64,000 nucleotides of DNA from Chrysomallon squamiferum. Lineage: Eukaryota; Mollusca; Gastropoda; Neomphalida; Peltospiridae. The first letter of the stretch is position 1. The number at the start of each line of letters is the position of its first letter. The translations under genes were made by a program, and so were the position numbers. Positions 1-11,769 of this stretch are shown piece after piece. The notes beneath the pieces are model-generated. The model was not told the origin of the DNA. It saw only the letters and a program-made list of their open reading frames with translations, and ran no database searches. The stretch lies in contig CM022671.1 in the NCBI GenBank assembly GCA_012295275.1, positions 3,395,065 to 3,459,064 on the forward strand, read 5' to 3'.

Positions 1-235
1 GTGGAAGTGTTTTATCTCAAATCAACCTAAGCTGAACAACCAAGTCTTCCCCTTTCTGACATGTTTTCTAGAAAATATAAATATAATTAATACAGTTTAT
101 TGGTATTTTTATGTTTTAAATACATTATCATGGTCAAGGCATACATTTCTGTACAGTTGTAATCAACTGCATGAATCAATTCTATTTTTTTTTTTTTTTG
201 TTATTCAAGATTCAAATGTTAGTCTAAGTTAAGTT

Positions 236-640
236 ATGACATTCAAGAAACATTTTTATAATATCAGCTTCAGAACCTGGTATGATTTTGAAATCCCTGC
301 ACCTACAACAACAACAACAATCATCATTTTTACTTTTCTTGTATCTTTAGTCACCACAACAGCAGTCACTATTTTTACTTTTTTTGTAAAGTTAGTCACA
401 ACTATAGCAGTCATTATTTTTATTTTTATTGTATCTTTAGTCATTACTTTTGACTTTTCTTGTATCTTTAGACACCATTATGGTTGTCATAATTTTGACT
501 TTTCTTGTATCTTTGACCACTGTAGCTATTACAGTTTTTTCCTCCACTGTACCGTGTTGTGGCTCTTTTGACTTTTCCTATAAACCGTTAAAGACTACTA
601 CAGTGGTTATCATTCTGACTTTTCCAATATCTCTGTAAAT
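236..640. repeat. Degenerate tandem repeat, about 45-48 bp unit
   Basis: Successive diverged copies share a core like TTTTACTTTTCTTGTATC followed by TTTAGTCACCAC and AGCAGTCA. About six copies can be followed, later ones changing TTTTTAC to TTTTGAC. Open frames here are repetitive (Thr/Val/Phe/Ile-rich) and arise because the unit is close to a multiple of three. I do not regard them as genes. Confidence 0.7.
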
Positions 641-1010
641 CTGTGTATAGCTGGTTATACTTAGCAGTCTCAGTATAACACTCTGGTAAATAGTATCACA
701 TTTTCATTAGTTCAGTACAATGACCAGGCATCTTCTGTTCCTACCAAAGTTCAAATTTCTTCTATTAGTTGGTCTCACCAACCTTGGAATCGCTTACATT
801 ATGCACAGGAATGAACATTTGCCTTTTTGTACTGTGTTTGCAATATGTAAATATAATCAATGATCTAATTTGTAGGTAATCCCCTCATTTCCATCGGTGA
901 TATAATCAGAATGATATCCAATTATCTTAAAGCCATTAGTGTTTCCCGATCCAAACAGTGACAAGAACCTAATGTGTTAGGTCAGGAGGAATTTAACAAA
1001 GACTACGACT
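641..1010. other. Non-coding AT-rich stretch, nothing recognised
   Basis: No open frame, RNA gene or clear repeat seen. Ordinary AT-rich intergenic or intronic sequence. Confidence 0.5.
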
Positions 1011-1019
1011 GATGTGTAG

Positions 1020-1440
1020 TCACAAATATCAGTATGTGACTTTTTTATTTTATAACAGAAAAAAAGAAAAAAAGAAAATAGAAAAAGAGGTATATAGTTA
1101 GGAAGATTAATATGTATTTTCTGACATTTTTATTTTATAGTAGAAAAAAAATATTTATATATAGTCAGAAAGATCAGCATTTTGTCACATTTAGAAAGAT
1201 AACTACATATTTTGTGACTTTTTTATTTTATAACATTAAAAAAAATGGTATATAAAAATATGCATTTTGTGACATTTATAAAGATAATTATGTATTTTGT
1301 GACATTTTTATCTTGTAGAAGAAGAAAAAAAAAAACCCACTGGAATGTAGTCAGAAAGATCAGAAATGACAAAATATAAAATCACAGTTTGCAGACGTGA
1401 AGATTAATACATGTTTTGTGGAATCAACATAAAGGTGAGA
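1020..1440. repeat. Degenerate tandem repeat, loose 60-100 bp unit
   Basis: Repeated blocks read approximately TATTTTGTGACATTTTTAT, then TTATAGTAGAAAAAAA, then TAGTCAGAAAGAT. Four to five copies are visible, strongly diverged and with unequal A-run lengths, so the array is old. Confidence 0.6.
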
Positions 1441-1669
1441 AGAAAAATTTAAATTCTGTAATTGAATTTGTAAGTGAATGAATTTAATTTTTGTTTTTAA
1501 TACTTTTGTTTAGCTTTTTTTTGCTGAATTTCAAATTCTGATAGTAATAAGGTTTTACGTGCAATGTCAGGAGAAAACATAAAAGTGTAACTTGGACCAA
1601 AAACAAACTGAATTAATATCTTGTGAAATTTAAAAAAACAAGTAAAACAAAAAAAAACAACAACAACCA

Positions 1670-1825
1670 AAACAAATAAAAATAAATGAAATAAAAATAA
1701 ATAAAATAAAAATAAATAAAATAAAATAAAATAAAAAAAATAAAATAAAATAAAATAGAAAAAGTAAATTAAAATAAAATAGAAAAAGTAAAATAAAATA
1801 AAATAAAATAAAATAAAATAAATAC
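1670..1825. repeat. (AAAAT)n/(AAAT)n simple repeat
   Basis: Long run of AAATAAAAT-type units. It generates Phe/Tyr/Leu-rich minus-strand open frames that are artefacts of the repeat. Confidence 0.9.
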
Positions 1826-3180
1826 ATCTTACAACTTCCCCTCTCTCCCTCTTTCTCTTTCTCATTTAAACTATTAGTGAATGAAACACTTTTGGAAGTT
1901 TACTGTAAACCCACTGAATTGAAACAGAACTAAAAATAATTATTTAATATTCTTCCTTAATCATTGTACAGAAATTTAAAACATAATTTTAACCATTTAC
2001 AGCCAAGGATAAAGTTAAAACTGAAAGAGATGCTTACAACTAAGGAAATCAACCTCTCAATTTGTTAGTGTAACCAGATAAAATTAACAAGGATCAGAAA
2101 AAGCGCACAAGTCTTAGAAACATATCCATCAAATTTGAACAAACTGAAGATCGCAGTTAAAGTTATATTGAAATGAAATTGCTTTCAAGAGGCTTTCTGC
2201 AGTAGCAATGAGCTCACATGGCTTTTTAAATTGGAATAAATGCACAGGCAAATTGAAGCAGAATTAGAAAACAAGGCTCAGAGTTTGTGGTAATGTGAGC
2301 TGTTAGTGGATAATAGACACAAATTGACAAGACCAGAGATAATTATCAACAAAGTGACTTTTAATACACTATTTCTAGTCCTTCTGAAACACATTTAAAT
2401 GTCTGAAGATGCAGACTGGAAGTCATTAAACATGATGGATTGGCTAACGTCATCTCTGTCTATTTCCATGCAAACACAGGAATCGTGTGTACTCAGTGTG
2501 TAGTCAGTGTGTACTCAGTGTGCACTGTGTTCTCTTTCTCTGCACATGCCTGCACCTGCTTTCATCTCACCTTAAATATGGATTTAAATATGGTCTGTGT
2601 CTGTTAATATGGATGTGTGTGTGTGTGTGTGCCACCCTTTCTCTTGCTTGCTCTATAATCTCTATCTTTTTCTTTCTTGTTCTTTCGTATTGGTTCTTAA
2701 AGTATTGAAAAACATTACAAACATGAATACATAATGTAAAGATATTGTGTGTTTTTTTAGAAGATTTAAAATGACAAACTCAGGCTCACACAGACATATT
2801 ATACACTATATAAAAAAGAAAACATTTAATTCTATCAAAACAAACTGAAAAAACCCAACAAACAAACACTTTTTCAGAAGATTTTTGATAATCTATTCCC
2901 ACTGTTTCAGCAGCATGAGGTCTTTTACTTATGTGTCTCGCCAGCCTCTGACATTTTCTATTTGTTTTAATAGGAAACATCAAACTGTATGAGGAAGTCA
3001 CTTTTACACTTAACAAACAACCCCTACACATTTACATCCTGTGTCTGGTCCTTAAATGAAAAGTCCCCCCACCCCACCCGACAACTCTCTGTAACCAATA
3101 GTAACATTACCTTTGGTTTTTGGTATTAATAATAAGAAGGGACGTTTATCCATTAAAGTCTGTGGGCATGTGGGGAGAGT
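1826..3180. other. Non-coding AT-rich stretch with a short (TG)n tract
   Basis: No coding exon recognised. A short TG run lies near 2613-2631 and TCAGTGTGTA-type repeats near 2490-2525. Otherwise unremarkable. Confidence 0.5.
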
Positions 3181-3188
3181 CTTTTATC

Positions 3189-3310
3189 TGTGTCTTTTTA
3201 ATGATTATGTAACTGTTATATCCTCTCTTATGTTCTCTTGTATTAAATGTCTGCCTCTCTTTAATAATATGTAACTTGTTATATCTTATACATTTTTTCT
3301 CGTATTAAAT
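3189..3310. repeat. Direct duplication, about 60 bp x 2
   Basis: Two adjacent diverged copies, each running from CTGTGTCTTTTTAATGAT or CTGCCTCTCTTTAATAAT through GTAACTTGTTATATC to CGTATTAAATG (or TGTATTAAATG). Confidence 0.6.
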
Positions 3311-4850
3311 GACATCTATTAAAGATAATATTCCCGAAATTTTCTTTTTTTAGTTAGCCAGACTGCTTACTTAGTTCTTTTTATGAATTTACATCAGTCA
3401 CTGTCATAAAAAGCAGATAATCAGAAACAAAAAACACATTTTGAATCAAAGAAAAAAAAAAAATAGGGTAGAATAATGAAAAAAAAAGAAGAAATTACGA
3501 AAAAGAAATAGTAAATCATAATTTACAATTTCTGCTGCTTTGAAAAGATCTATAAATACTGCATTATATCACATAAACATTATAATTGAAAAAAAAAAAA
3601 AAAATAATAAAGAATTTTTCAGTGTTATGACACTATGACTATGTCTGTGGATATTTGCGTCTGTGTGTATGTGTGTGTTTGTGAACACTGTGGGTTGATA
3701 ACTCAATATTTCTTTGTGCAAATACTAGCAACTTGCAGGCAGAAAGCAGTCACCAGGGTATTAAAAAAAGAAGAAAAACAGGACAGAGAATTAGATTAGG
3801 TAACTATCTCTGTGAAGATCTTTTCATGTTTTAAAGGTTAATCAGGAACGTATGAATTCTCGTTTGCACACAGTCTAGACACGACAGCCACGTTTGTTTT
3901 TTGACAGACTCCCATTTCCTACACAATTACAAACTGGCTTCTCAATTTGCAATAAACAAACAAACAAACAAATAAATAAATAAAAAGTATGACATCTTCT
4001 TTTAATCTCAGTTAATTGATGGGTTTTTTGTGGAGGGTTTTGGTGGTTGAGTTCCTTTAATATAAAACAATTTTGTTCTTTTTCTTCTTTCATTTTTCTT
4101 CTTCTTCTTCTTATTTTTTTTTTTAAATTCCACTCTTTGTTATTACTGTATACTAAAAACACACAACATATAAAAATGTCCTCATTTTTTTTTTTTAATT
4201 TCTGTTTTCACTCCCTTTCAGCACATGAATACAAATAACTCTCAGTGGGATTTGGAACAGACCAAGAAGAACAAGTGTTTAAATTTACTAAAATGCTTCA
4301 ATCTCCACAGCTGTATTAATCACTTAAACAGCTCGTTCAGCTTTTCTTAAATGTTCATTCAAGTCCTGCTCTGAAAAAATATATTTATAAATATTTATGT
4401 TTCTGTATTATTTGTCACATCACATTTCAAACAAATCCTTTGAGATTAATTGTTTTCCAATATTCATACAAGTGTAATATATATAAATATTCATTTAAGC
4501 GAATATACATCAATATCAGTAAAGTCAGATGTACATGAATGTTTTATCAGTTGACTACAATTAAGTTAAAGAATCTAATGTTAAACTACATTTACTACAA
4601 TAAAATATTTGTTGCATTTTCCTTCGTTTTTAAGTATGTATTGTAATCAACCTGAACAAAATTGTCTATGGCAGGGTGCCTATAAAAAACAACATTACAG
4701 CTAAGAATAAACTGTGCAGTGGTTATCAAAATTTTCTCTCTCATATCATCACTATTACCAAAACCCCCTCCCAAAATCAATCAATAAAAATAATAATAAC
4801 AACCCCACATTATTAGTTTGACTTCTAATAACTGTGGTTTCATTGTAATG
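3311..4850. other. Non-coding AT-rich stretch with homopurine and poly-A runs
   Basis: Contains A-rich runs (about 3446, 3588-3604), a short (AAAC/AAAT)n tract near 3953-3985 and TTC repeats near 4083-4110. No gene recognised. Confidence 0.5.
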
Positions 4851-5320
4851 AAACTGAAAACACAAGGTTGAAAAATTAGGGATACAACAAAGTATACATA
4901 CAACAAGCATGAAAACATGTTGTCAGTACATGATTAATCAAAATGTCTGGCATAGGATATAAAAATTATCCACAGATCAGGTTAGAATATTTCAGTTATC
5001 AATTTACCTTGCACAGGATACATGTTATCAAATGTCCAATCACAGGATGAATGAGATATTGATAAACCATGCAAAGGATCCTTTGGTTACTGATACATCA
5101 TACAAAGTAAACCAAACTACCAACATTCTCAGATTAAGAAATATAAGTTGTCAATACACCAAGCATAGGAAACATGAATTATGGATACAATGAGTACAGG
5201 ATATAACACATAAATACTAAATTCACAGAATACGTATTAGAGATTTAGTGAATATGGGACATAATGTATGTACACTGCACTCAGAGGGTGCAGGTTATGG
5301 ATACAATGTGTATTTTATAT
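4850..5320. repeat. Degenerate tandem repeat around CACAGGATA / GATACA motifs
   Basis: Blocks resembling GCACAGGATACATGTTAT and TTATGGATACAATGAGTA recur every 30-45 bases with heavy divergence. Boundaries are approximate. Confidence 0.5.
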
Positions 5321-5729
5321 ACACACACACACATATATGAATGCATGGAACAGTAAACGTCACAGACACAATAAGTGTCTGATCAGGGAAGACTACTACA
5401 AGGATATAATTCAAGTAACAGAATATGACACTGTAAAGTGTTTTACACAAACTTGACAACAGTAATCACAGAGACTGTGTCTCACTTGTTGTCTTCACTG
5501 ACTCTACTTACACACTGATCATCACAGCCCCACTTATAGATCTGTCTTCCTAAAATACTCACAACTCTTCAGCTGAGACTACACAATGCTATTTAACTGA
5601 ATGGCAGCATTTCACTTCCTCAAATACCACAGTCTGGACACCTTCCTCCAGTCTCTGATCATTTCACAGAAATAGATTTTTGACAATAACCAGAAATACC
5701 AAAATTTTTAGCATTTGAAATTAATTGGT

Positions 5730-6010
5730 AACAGGGTTTTCATTTTCATTTTTTTTTTTTTTTTACGAATTATTTATGAAGAAGTTTCCTGAAAGATTTT
5801 TGTGGCTAAAAATAATGAAGTTAGATTCATTTTTCTGTTTGAATAAAAAATTATTTTTGTGTTCTCTTATAAGAAATTAAAATTTTCCATTTTTAAAAGA
5901 ATTATTTATATAATGGTTTACAGAATGATTTTTATGGTTAAAAATAATATTTAAAAAAAAGAAAAGACAAGGTTTAATTTTCTTTTTAAAAATTATTGAC
6001 GGTTTGTGCT
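5730..6010. repeat. Diverged duplication, about 130 bp period
   Basis: The pair GAATTATTTATGAAG...GATTTTTGTGGCTAAAAATAAT and GAATTATTTATATAA...GATTTTTATGGTTAAAAATAAT are recognisably two copies of one sequence about 130 bases apart. Confidence 0.5.
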
Positions 6011-7730
6011 AATAATAAATAATACCGGATGAATATTTATAAAATTTTCTTTTAAAATAAATTTGTTTTTGGTATGACAGTTCAAAAATTGAAAGTAGCT
6101 TCAATATAAAAAATCTAATCACTAAGACATGTACCGTGTTTCTAATACAGACAACATCAAACTCTATACAATTATGTGTCATTTAACACCTGTCTGTTCA
6201 GTTACATACAATTCCACAGCTCATGAAAACAATAAAAACACAACAGAATAAAAAAAAGAACCAAATATAATGGATGTAAGTGGCCTTAAAGTGAGCACAC
6301 TCACACATGCATTACATGTACTTAGACAAAACAGATGGTGCTGTCAAGTGTATAATGTAACTGTAAGTTTGTAATAGGTTCTGATAGATATAAGAAATGT
6401 CTTTGTTACTAGTTTGTGCTTTTTGGCTATTGCAGTGTTCAGTACAGTGCTTCCACTTTGATTTCCTTACTAAAAGTTTACAAACTGTGTAATAGTGAGT
6501 GTGTCTTGGTTTTGCCTTATTGGCAGTGCCAAAACTTCACCAACACCCAGTTTTGATTACCATTAAAAACTGTATATAGTATTTAACCGTCTTTTCATTT
6601 GATTTTAATAAGTTAACAAAGCTTTCAGACACAGAATAAGTGGTAGCAGCAATAACAGATTTGATTTGCAGGACTTTTTAGCAGAAAACACAAAGACAAC
6701 ATGAGGCTGGAAAATCTGTGACTGGAATCAGACAGGATTTCAGCAAGACACATTCTTCAGTCACAGTGATAATGAAAAACAAAGAACAGGCTCTTTAGCT
6801 GATAAAATGACTGGTTTCAATGAAGGCAACAACACTAATGAAGTTTTGAGAGGGGCTGTTATACAAATATTGAGTCTATGCTGATCACTGAGATTGAAGA
6901 TCTTAATCCACAGCAAGTCCCACTCAGCAATCTAATCATTGAGTAAAAAGTTTGAGATGTTGAAGAAGACGAAGCTGACTACAGCTGCCACCTCTGACTG
7001 TTTCAACAGCATCAGACATCACTGAAGGCTTCATCAAAGTGTGGATTCTGCAGCAGCAGCTCAACTGACCATTATCTTGAACAAGTCAATACAAATTTAA
7101 ATTTAAAAATATAGATGAAACCTCTTTGTACTGAAAAATCACATATACACAAATAGACAAACTGGTGGCAGGCTTAAGACATTCAAAGACTTATTGACTG
7201 TGAGGTTTGTAGGAAGGTGGGTAGTGTACTGGATTCAAGTTGAAAGCTTTTTTATTTATACAATTAAATGTGGTTCATTAGAGGCTAGATATTTTTTCAT
7301 TGAAAAAAAACAAAAAACAAACCCTTCGTACTAAAATATTTTTAAAAACTCAGAAACATGACAAATGATTATGGTTCATTAGCTATTTTGGTTGATTCAG
7401 TAATCAATACTTGTTAAAAATGTACAGAACAGATTCATATCTTTCTACCATTAAACAGTTGTTCAAAAAAATACAACACACATTTACTTCCGCATTTTGT
7501 AAACATCAAAGTGTATAAAAATATTATTACTTACTTAATTAAATAATATATGAAAACGTATATGTACTGATCCACCTCTCATACTAAGCACTAACAATAC
7601 ACAGAATATATCTTTACCTTCAAAACATGGTTCATTACATCTTTTGCTTTCAAAGTAAAATAATACAACCTATGACAAAACAAATCGATGGATCCCTTAA
7701 ACTGACTGACACATGTTAACAAGCAGCAAC
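6011..7730. other. Non-coding stretch, no gene recognised
   Basis: AT-rich, with slightly higher GC near 6880-7075 (AGCAGCAGCTCAACTGACC). Nothing there keeps an exon-like frame with a recognisable product. Confidence 0.45.
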
Positions 7731-7732
7731 TT

Positions 7733-7910
7733 ATACGCTGCACAGCCATGTCATTTGTTTCATCGATGCTGTGCGACGATGTCGGCTTGTTTATGATGAT
7801 GGTGTTGAAGTGCACAACACTGTCATTACATCGTCAAACGATGCAAGCAAGAAATCACAACTGTCAAATTAATTGTTGTTTTGTCGTCTGCATTGATCTG
7901 CCGGGCTATC
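7733..7910. other. CpG-retaining patch of unknown role
   Basis: Nine CpG dinucleotides occur in about 175 bases, against almost none in the flanks. It includes ATCGATG, GCGACGATGTCGGC and a small hairpin CATCGT-CAA-ACGATG. Open frames cross it on both strands but I recognise no protein. It could be an exon, a regulatory element or a young unmethylated insertion. Confidence 0.35.
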
Positions 7911-8039
7911 AGGTTCATCTAGTGAATATTGCTTTTGAAAAAAAAAAAAAACAAGACTTTACTGTTCATCACCATTTATTCGGGTTCAGTTTTATACAGT
8001 ACTGCTTTATTCTGTGAGTGCAAGAAATGTAATAAATGT

Positions 8040-11000
8040 AACAGATTCAGACAAATAGATATTTGTAGTAGATTCAAACTGACAATTAGATATTTGTAGT
8101 AGATTCATATAATTACATATTTGTAGTAGATTCAGACAATTAGATGTTTGTGGTAGATTCAGACAATTAGATGTTTGTAGTTAATTCAGACTACTGGATA
8201 TTTGTAGAAGATTTAGATGTGTATATGCAATATGATTCAGACAATTTAATATTTGCAACAAGGTTCAATCAGATGCCTGTAATATGGTCAAACATTTTCA
8301 TTGAGTTCAAGCAGACTGATGTTTGTAGTAGTTCTGACAGTTTAATGTTTGTAAAAGGTCCCAACAGTTAGATATCTGTAGTAAGTTCTGACAGCTTGAT
8401 GTTTGTAGTAGGTTCTGACAGCTTGATGTTTGTAATAGGTTCACTTAGATGTTTGTAGTAGGTTCTGACAGCTTGATGTTTGTAGTAGGTTCACTTAGAT
8501 GTTTGTAGTAGGTTCTGACAGCTTGATGTTTGTAGTAGGTTCACTTAGATGTTTGTAGTAGGTTCTGACAGCTTGATGTTTGTAGTAGGTTCACTCAGAT
8601 GTTTGTAGTAGGTTCTGACAGCTTGATGTTTGTAGTAGGTTCTGACAGCTTGATGTTTGTAGTAGGTTCTGACACTTAGATGTTTGTAGTAGGTTCTGAC
8701 AGCTTGATGTTTGTAGTAGGTTCACTCAGATGTTTGTAGTAGGTTCTGACAGCTTGATTGTAGTAGGTTCACTCAGATGTTTGTAGTAGGTTCTGACAGC
8801 TTGATGTTTGTAGTAGGTTCACTTAGATGTTTGTAGTAGGTTCACTCAGATGTTTGTAGTAGGTTCTGACAGCTTGATGTTTGTAGTAGGTTCACTCAGA
8901 TGTTTGTAGTAGGTTCTGACAGCTTGATGTTTGTAGTAGGTTCACTTAGATGTTTGTAGTAGGTTCACTCAGATGTTTGTAGTAGGTTCTGACAGCTTGA
9001 TGTTTGTAGTAGGTTCACTTAGATGTTTGTAGTAGGTTCACTCAGATGTTTGTAGTAGTTTCTGACAGCTTGATGTTTGTAGTAGGTTCACTCAGATGTT
9101 TGTAGTAGTTTCTGACAGCTTGATGTTTGTAGTAGGTTCACTTAGATGTTTGTAGTAGGTTCTGACAGCTTGATGTTTGTAGTAGGTTCACTCAGATGTT
9201 TGTAGTAGGTTCTGACAGCTTGATGTTTGTAGTAGGTTCACTCAGATGTTTGTAGTAGGTTCTGACAGCTTGATGTTTGTAGTAGGTTCACTCAGATGTT
9301 TGTAGTAGGTTCTGACAGCTTGATGTTTGTAGTAGGTTCTGACAGCTTGATGTTTGTAGTAGGTCACTTAGATGTTTGTAGTAGGTTCTGACAGCTTGAT
9401 GTTTGTAGTAGGTTCACTCAGATGTTTGTAGTAGGTTCTGACAGCTTGATGTTTGTAGTAGGTTCACTCAGATGTTTGTAGTAGGTTCTGACAGCTTGAT
9501 GTTTGTAGTAGGTTCACTTAGATGTTTGTAGTAGGTTCACTCAGATGTTTGTAGTAGGTTCTGACAGCTTGATGTTTGTAGTAGGTTCACTCAGATGTTT
9601 GTAGTAGGTTCTGACAGCTTGATGTTTGTAGTAGGTTCACTTAGATGTTTGTAGTAGGTTCACTCAGATGTTTGTAGTAGGTTCTGACAGCTTGATGTTT
9701 GTAGTAGGTTCACTTAGATGTTTGTAGTAGGTTCACTCAGATGTTTGTAGTAGTTTTCTGACAGCTTGATGTTTGTAGTAGGTTCACTCAGATGTTTGTA
9801 GTAGTTTCTGACAGCTTGATGTTTGTAGTAGGTTCACTCAGATGTTTGTAGTAGGTTCTGACAGCTTGATGTTTGTAGTAGGTTCACTCAGATGTTTGTA
9901 GTAGGTTCTGACAGCTTGATGTTTGTAGTAGGTTCACTCAGATGTTTGTAGTAGGTTCTGACAGCTTGATGTTTGTAGTAGGTTCACTCAGATGTTTGTA
10001 GTAGGTTCTGACAGCTTGATGTTTGTAGTAGGTTCACTCAGATGTTTGTAGTAGGTTCTGACAGCTTGATGTTTGTAGTAGGTTCACTCAGATGTTTGTA
10101 GTAGGTTCTGACAGCTTGATGTTTGTAGTAGGTTCACTTAGATGTTTGTAGTAGGTTCACTCAGATGTTTGTAGTAGGTTCTGACAGCTTGATGTTTGTA
10201 GTAGGTTCACTCAGATGTTTGTAGTAGGTTCTGACAGCTTGATGTTTGTAGTAGGTTCACTTAGATGTTTGTAGTAGGTTCACTCAGATGTTTGTAGTAG
10301 GTTCTGACAGCTTGATGTTTGTAGTAGGTTCACTTAGATGTTTGTAGTAGGTTCACTCAGATGTTTGTAGTAGTTTCTGACAGCTTGATGTTTGTAGTAG
10401 GTTCACTCAGATGTTTGTAGTAGTTTCTGACAGCTTGATGTTTGTAGTAGGTTCACTCAGATGTTTGTAGTAGGTTCTGACAGCTTGATGTTTGTAGTAG
10501 GTTCACTTAGATGTTTGTAGTAGGTTCTGACAGCTTGATGTTTGTAGTAGGTTCACTCAGATGTTTGTAGTAGGTTCTGACAGCTTGATGTTTGTAGTAG
10601 TTCACTCAGATGTTTGTAGTAGGTTCTGACAGCTTGATGTTTGTAGTAGGTTCACTCAGATGTTTGATGTTTGTAGTAGGTTCACTCAGATGTTTGTAGT
10701 AGGTTCTGACAGCTTGATGTTTGTAGTAGGTTCACTCAGATGTTTGTAGTAGGTTCTGACAGCTTGATGTTTGTAGTAGGTTCACTCAGATGTTTGTAGT
10801 AGGTTCTGACAGCTTGATGTTTGTAGTAGGTTCACTCAGATGTTTGTAGTAGGTTCTGACAGCTTGATGTTTGTAGTAGGTTCTGACAGCTTGATGTTTG
10901 TAGTAGGTTCACTTAGATGTTTGTAGTAGGTTCTGACAGCTTGATGTTTGTAGTAGGTTCACTCAGATGTTCTGACAGCTTGTTGTTTGTAATAGGTTCA

Positions 11001-11060
11001 GACAGCTTGTTCTTTGTAGTAGATTCTGACAGTTTGTAAAGTGTTCAGACAATCAGTGAC
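8040..11060. repeat. 3-kb minisatellite of alternating 27-bp and 23-bp units
   Basis: Both units share GATGTTTGTAGTAGG. The 27-bp form continues TTCTGACAGCTT and the 23-bp form TTCACTCA or TTCACTTA, so the usual higher-order period is 50 bp. About 120 monomers are present. The left edge (8040-8390) holds strongly diverged ATTCAGACAATTAGAT-type units, the interior is nearly uniform, and the right edge (10980-11060) decays again, which fits expansion from the middle. Reading frames through the array are short, so it is not coding. Confidence 0.97.
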
Positions 11061-11765
11061 TCACTGTGAGAAGTTGTTGACACACACATTATTTTTTTAT
11101 ATTCAGTAAGGAGAACTGTATGAATCTCTCACTAAATGCTGTTACATAAACTTGACTAGTGTGTGTCTGAATTTCATTTACTGTAATCCCCAAGTTCACA
11201 CAAGACTTAACAAAGATGCAATAACTAAATGAAGATATGTAAATGGAGCATTACAATGTTTATTTATTGATTAATGGATTACGCAGAGGAATGCTGAGAT
11301 ACAACGATTGTCTATTATTCCTTGTATCTTTTCTACCGGCTCATTCAGAATGATACAAAACCCAGACCATTGTTCTTTAAACGGTATCTGTCTTTTGTCT
11401 AAATTTTTTTCATGTTCTTCTATATCTCTTTGTTAACTTAGCATTCAAATTCTTTCATCCATAACTCTAATTTAGTCAATAAATACTCTAAAAAAAAGCT
11501 ATCAAACATCATTTCTCTGTTTTGCATATCCTGTTTTCTAATACTTCCCTGTTTGGAATGAGGACATCCTGTCTTGCAATGTTGCTACACTGTGTGACCT
11601 CATTAACCTAATCAGGATAAACTGATTAACCTGGTCTCTAACTCTGTTACACTTGACTGACCGAGTTATGTCAGGTGAATCTTTCTCAATCAGAACAAAA
11701 CCCCAATATTACTGCATACAGCCATTGTTCACACACTAGTATTTAACTTACTGTCTGTTTCAGTT
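11060..11765. other. Non-coding stretch right of the minisatellite
   Basis: AT-rich, no gene seen. The segment around 11590-11650 has moderate GC and inverted pieces (TAACCTAATCAGGATAAAC / CTGATTAACCTGG) but no clear identity. Confidence 0.45.
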
Positions 11766-11769
11766 TTCA

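Noticed and set aside
1497-1865. 122-residue minus-strand frame rich in Phe, Tyr, Leu
   Set aside because: Translation of an (AAAAT)n repeat; no domain or conserved composition.
8040-11060. Could the regularly alternating array be a CRISPR array (repeat plus spacer)?
   Set aside because: The alternating segments are themselves identical repeats, not unique spacers, and the context is eukaryotic.
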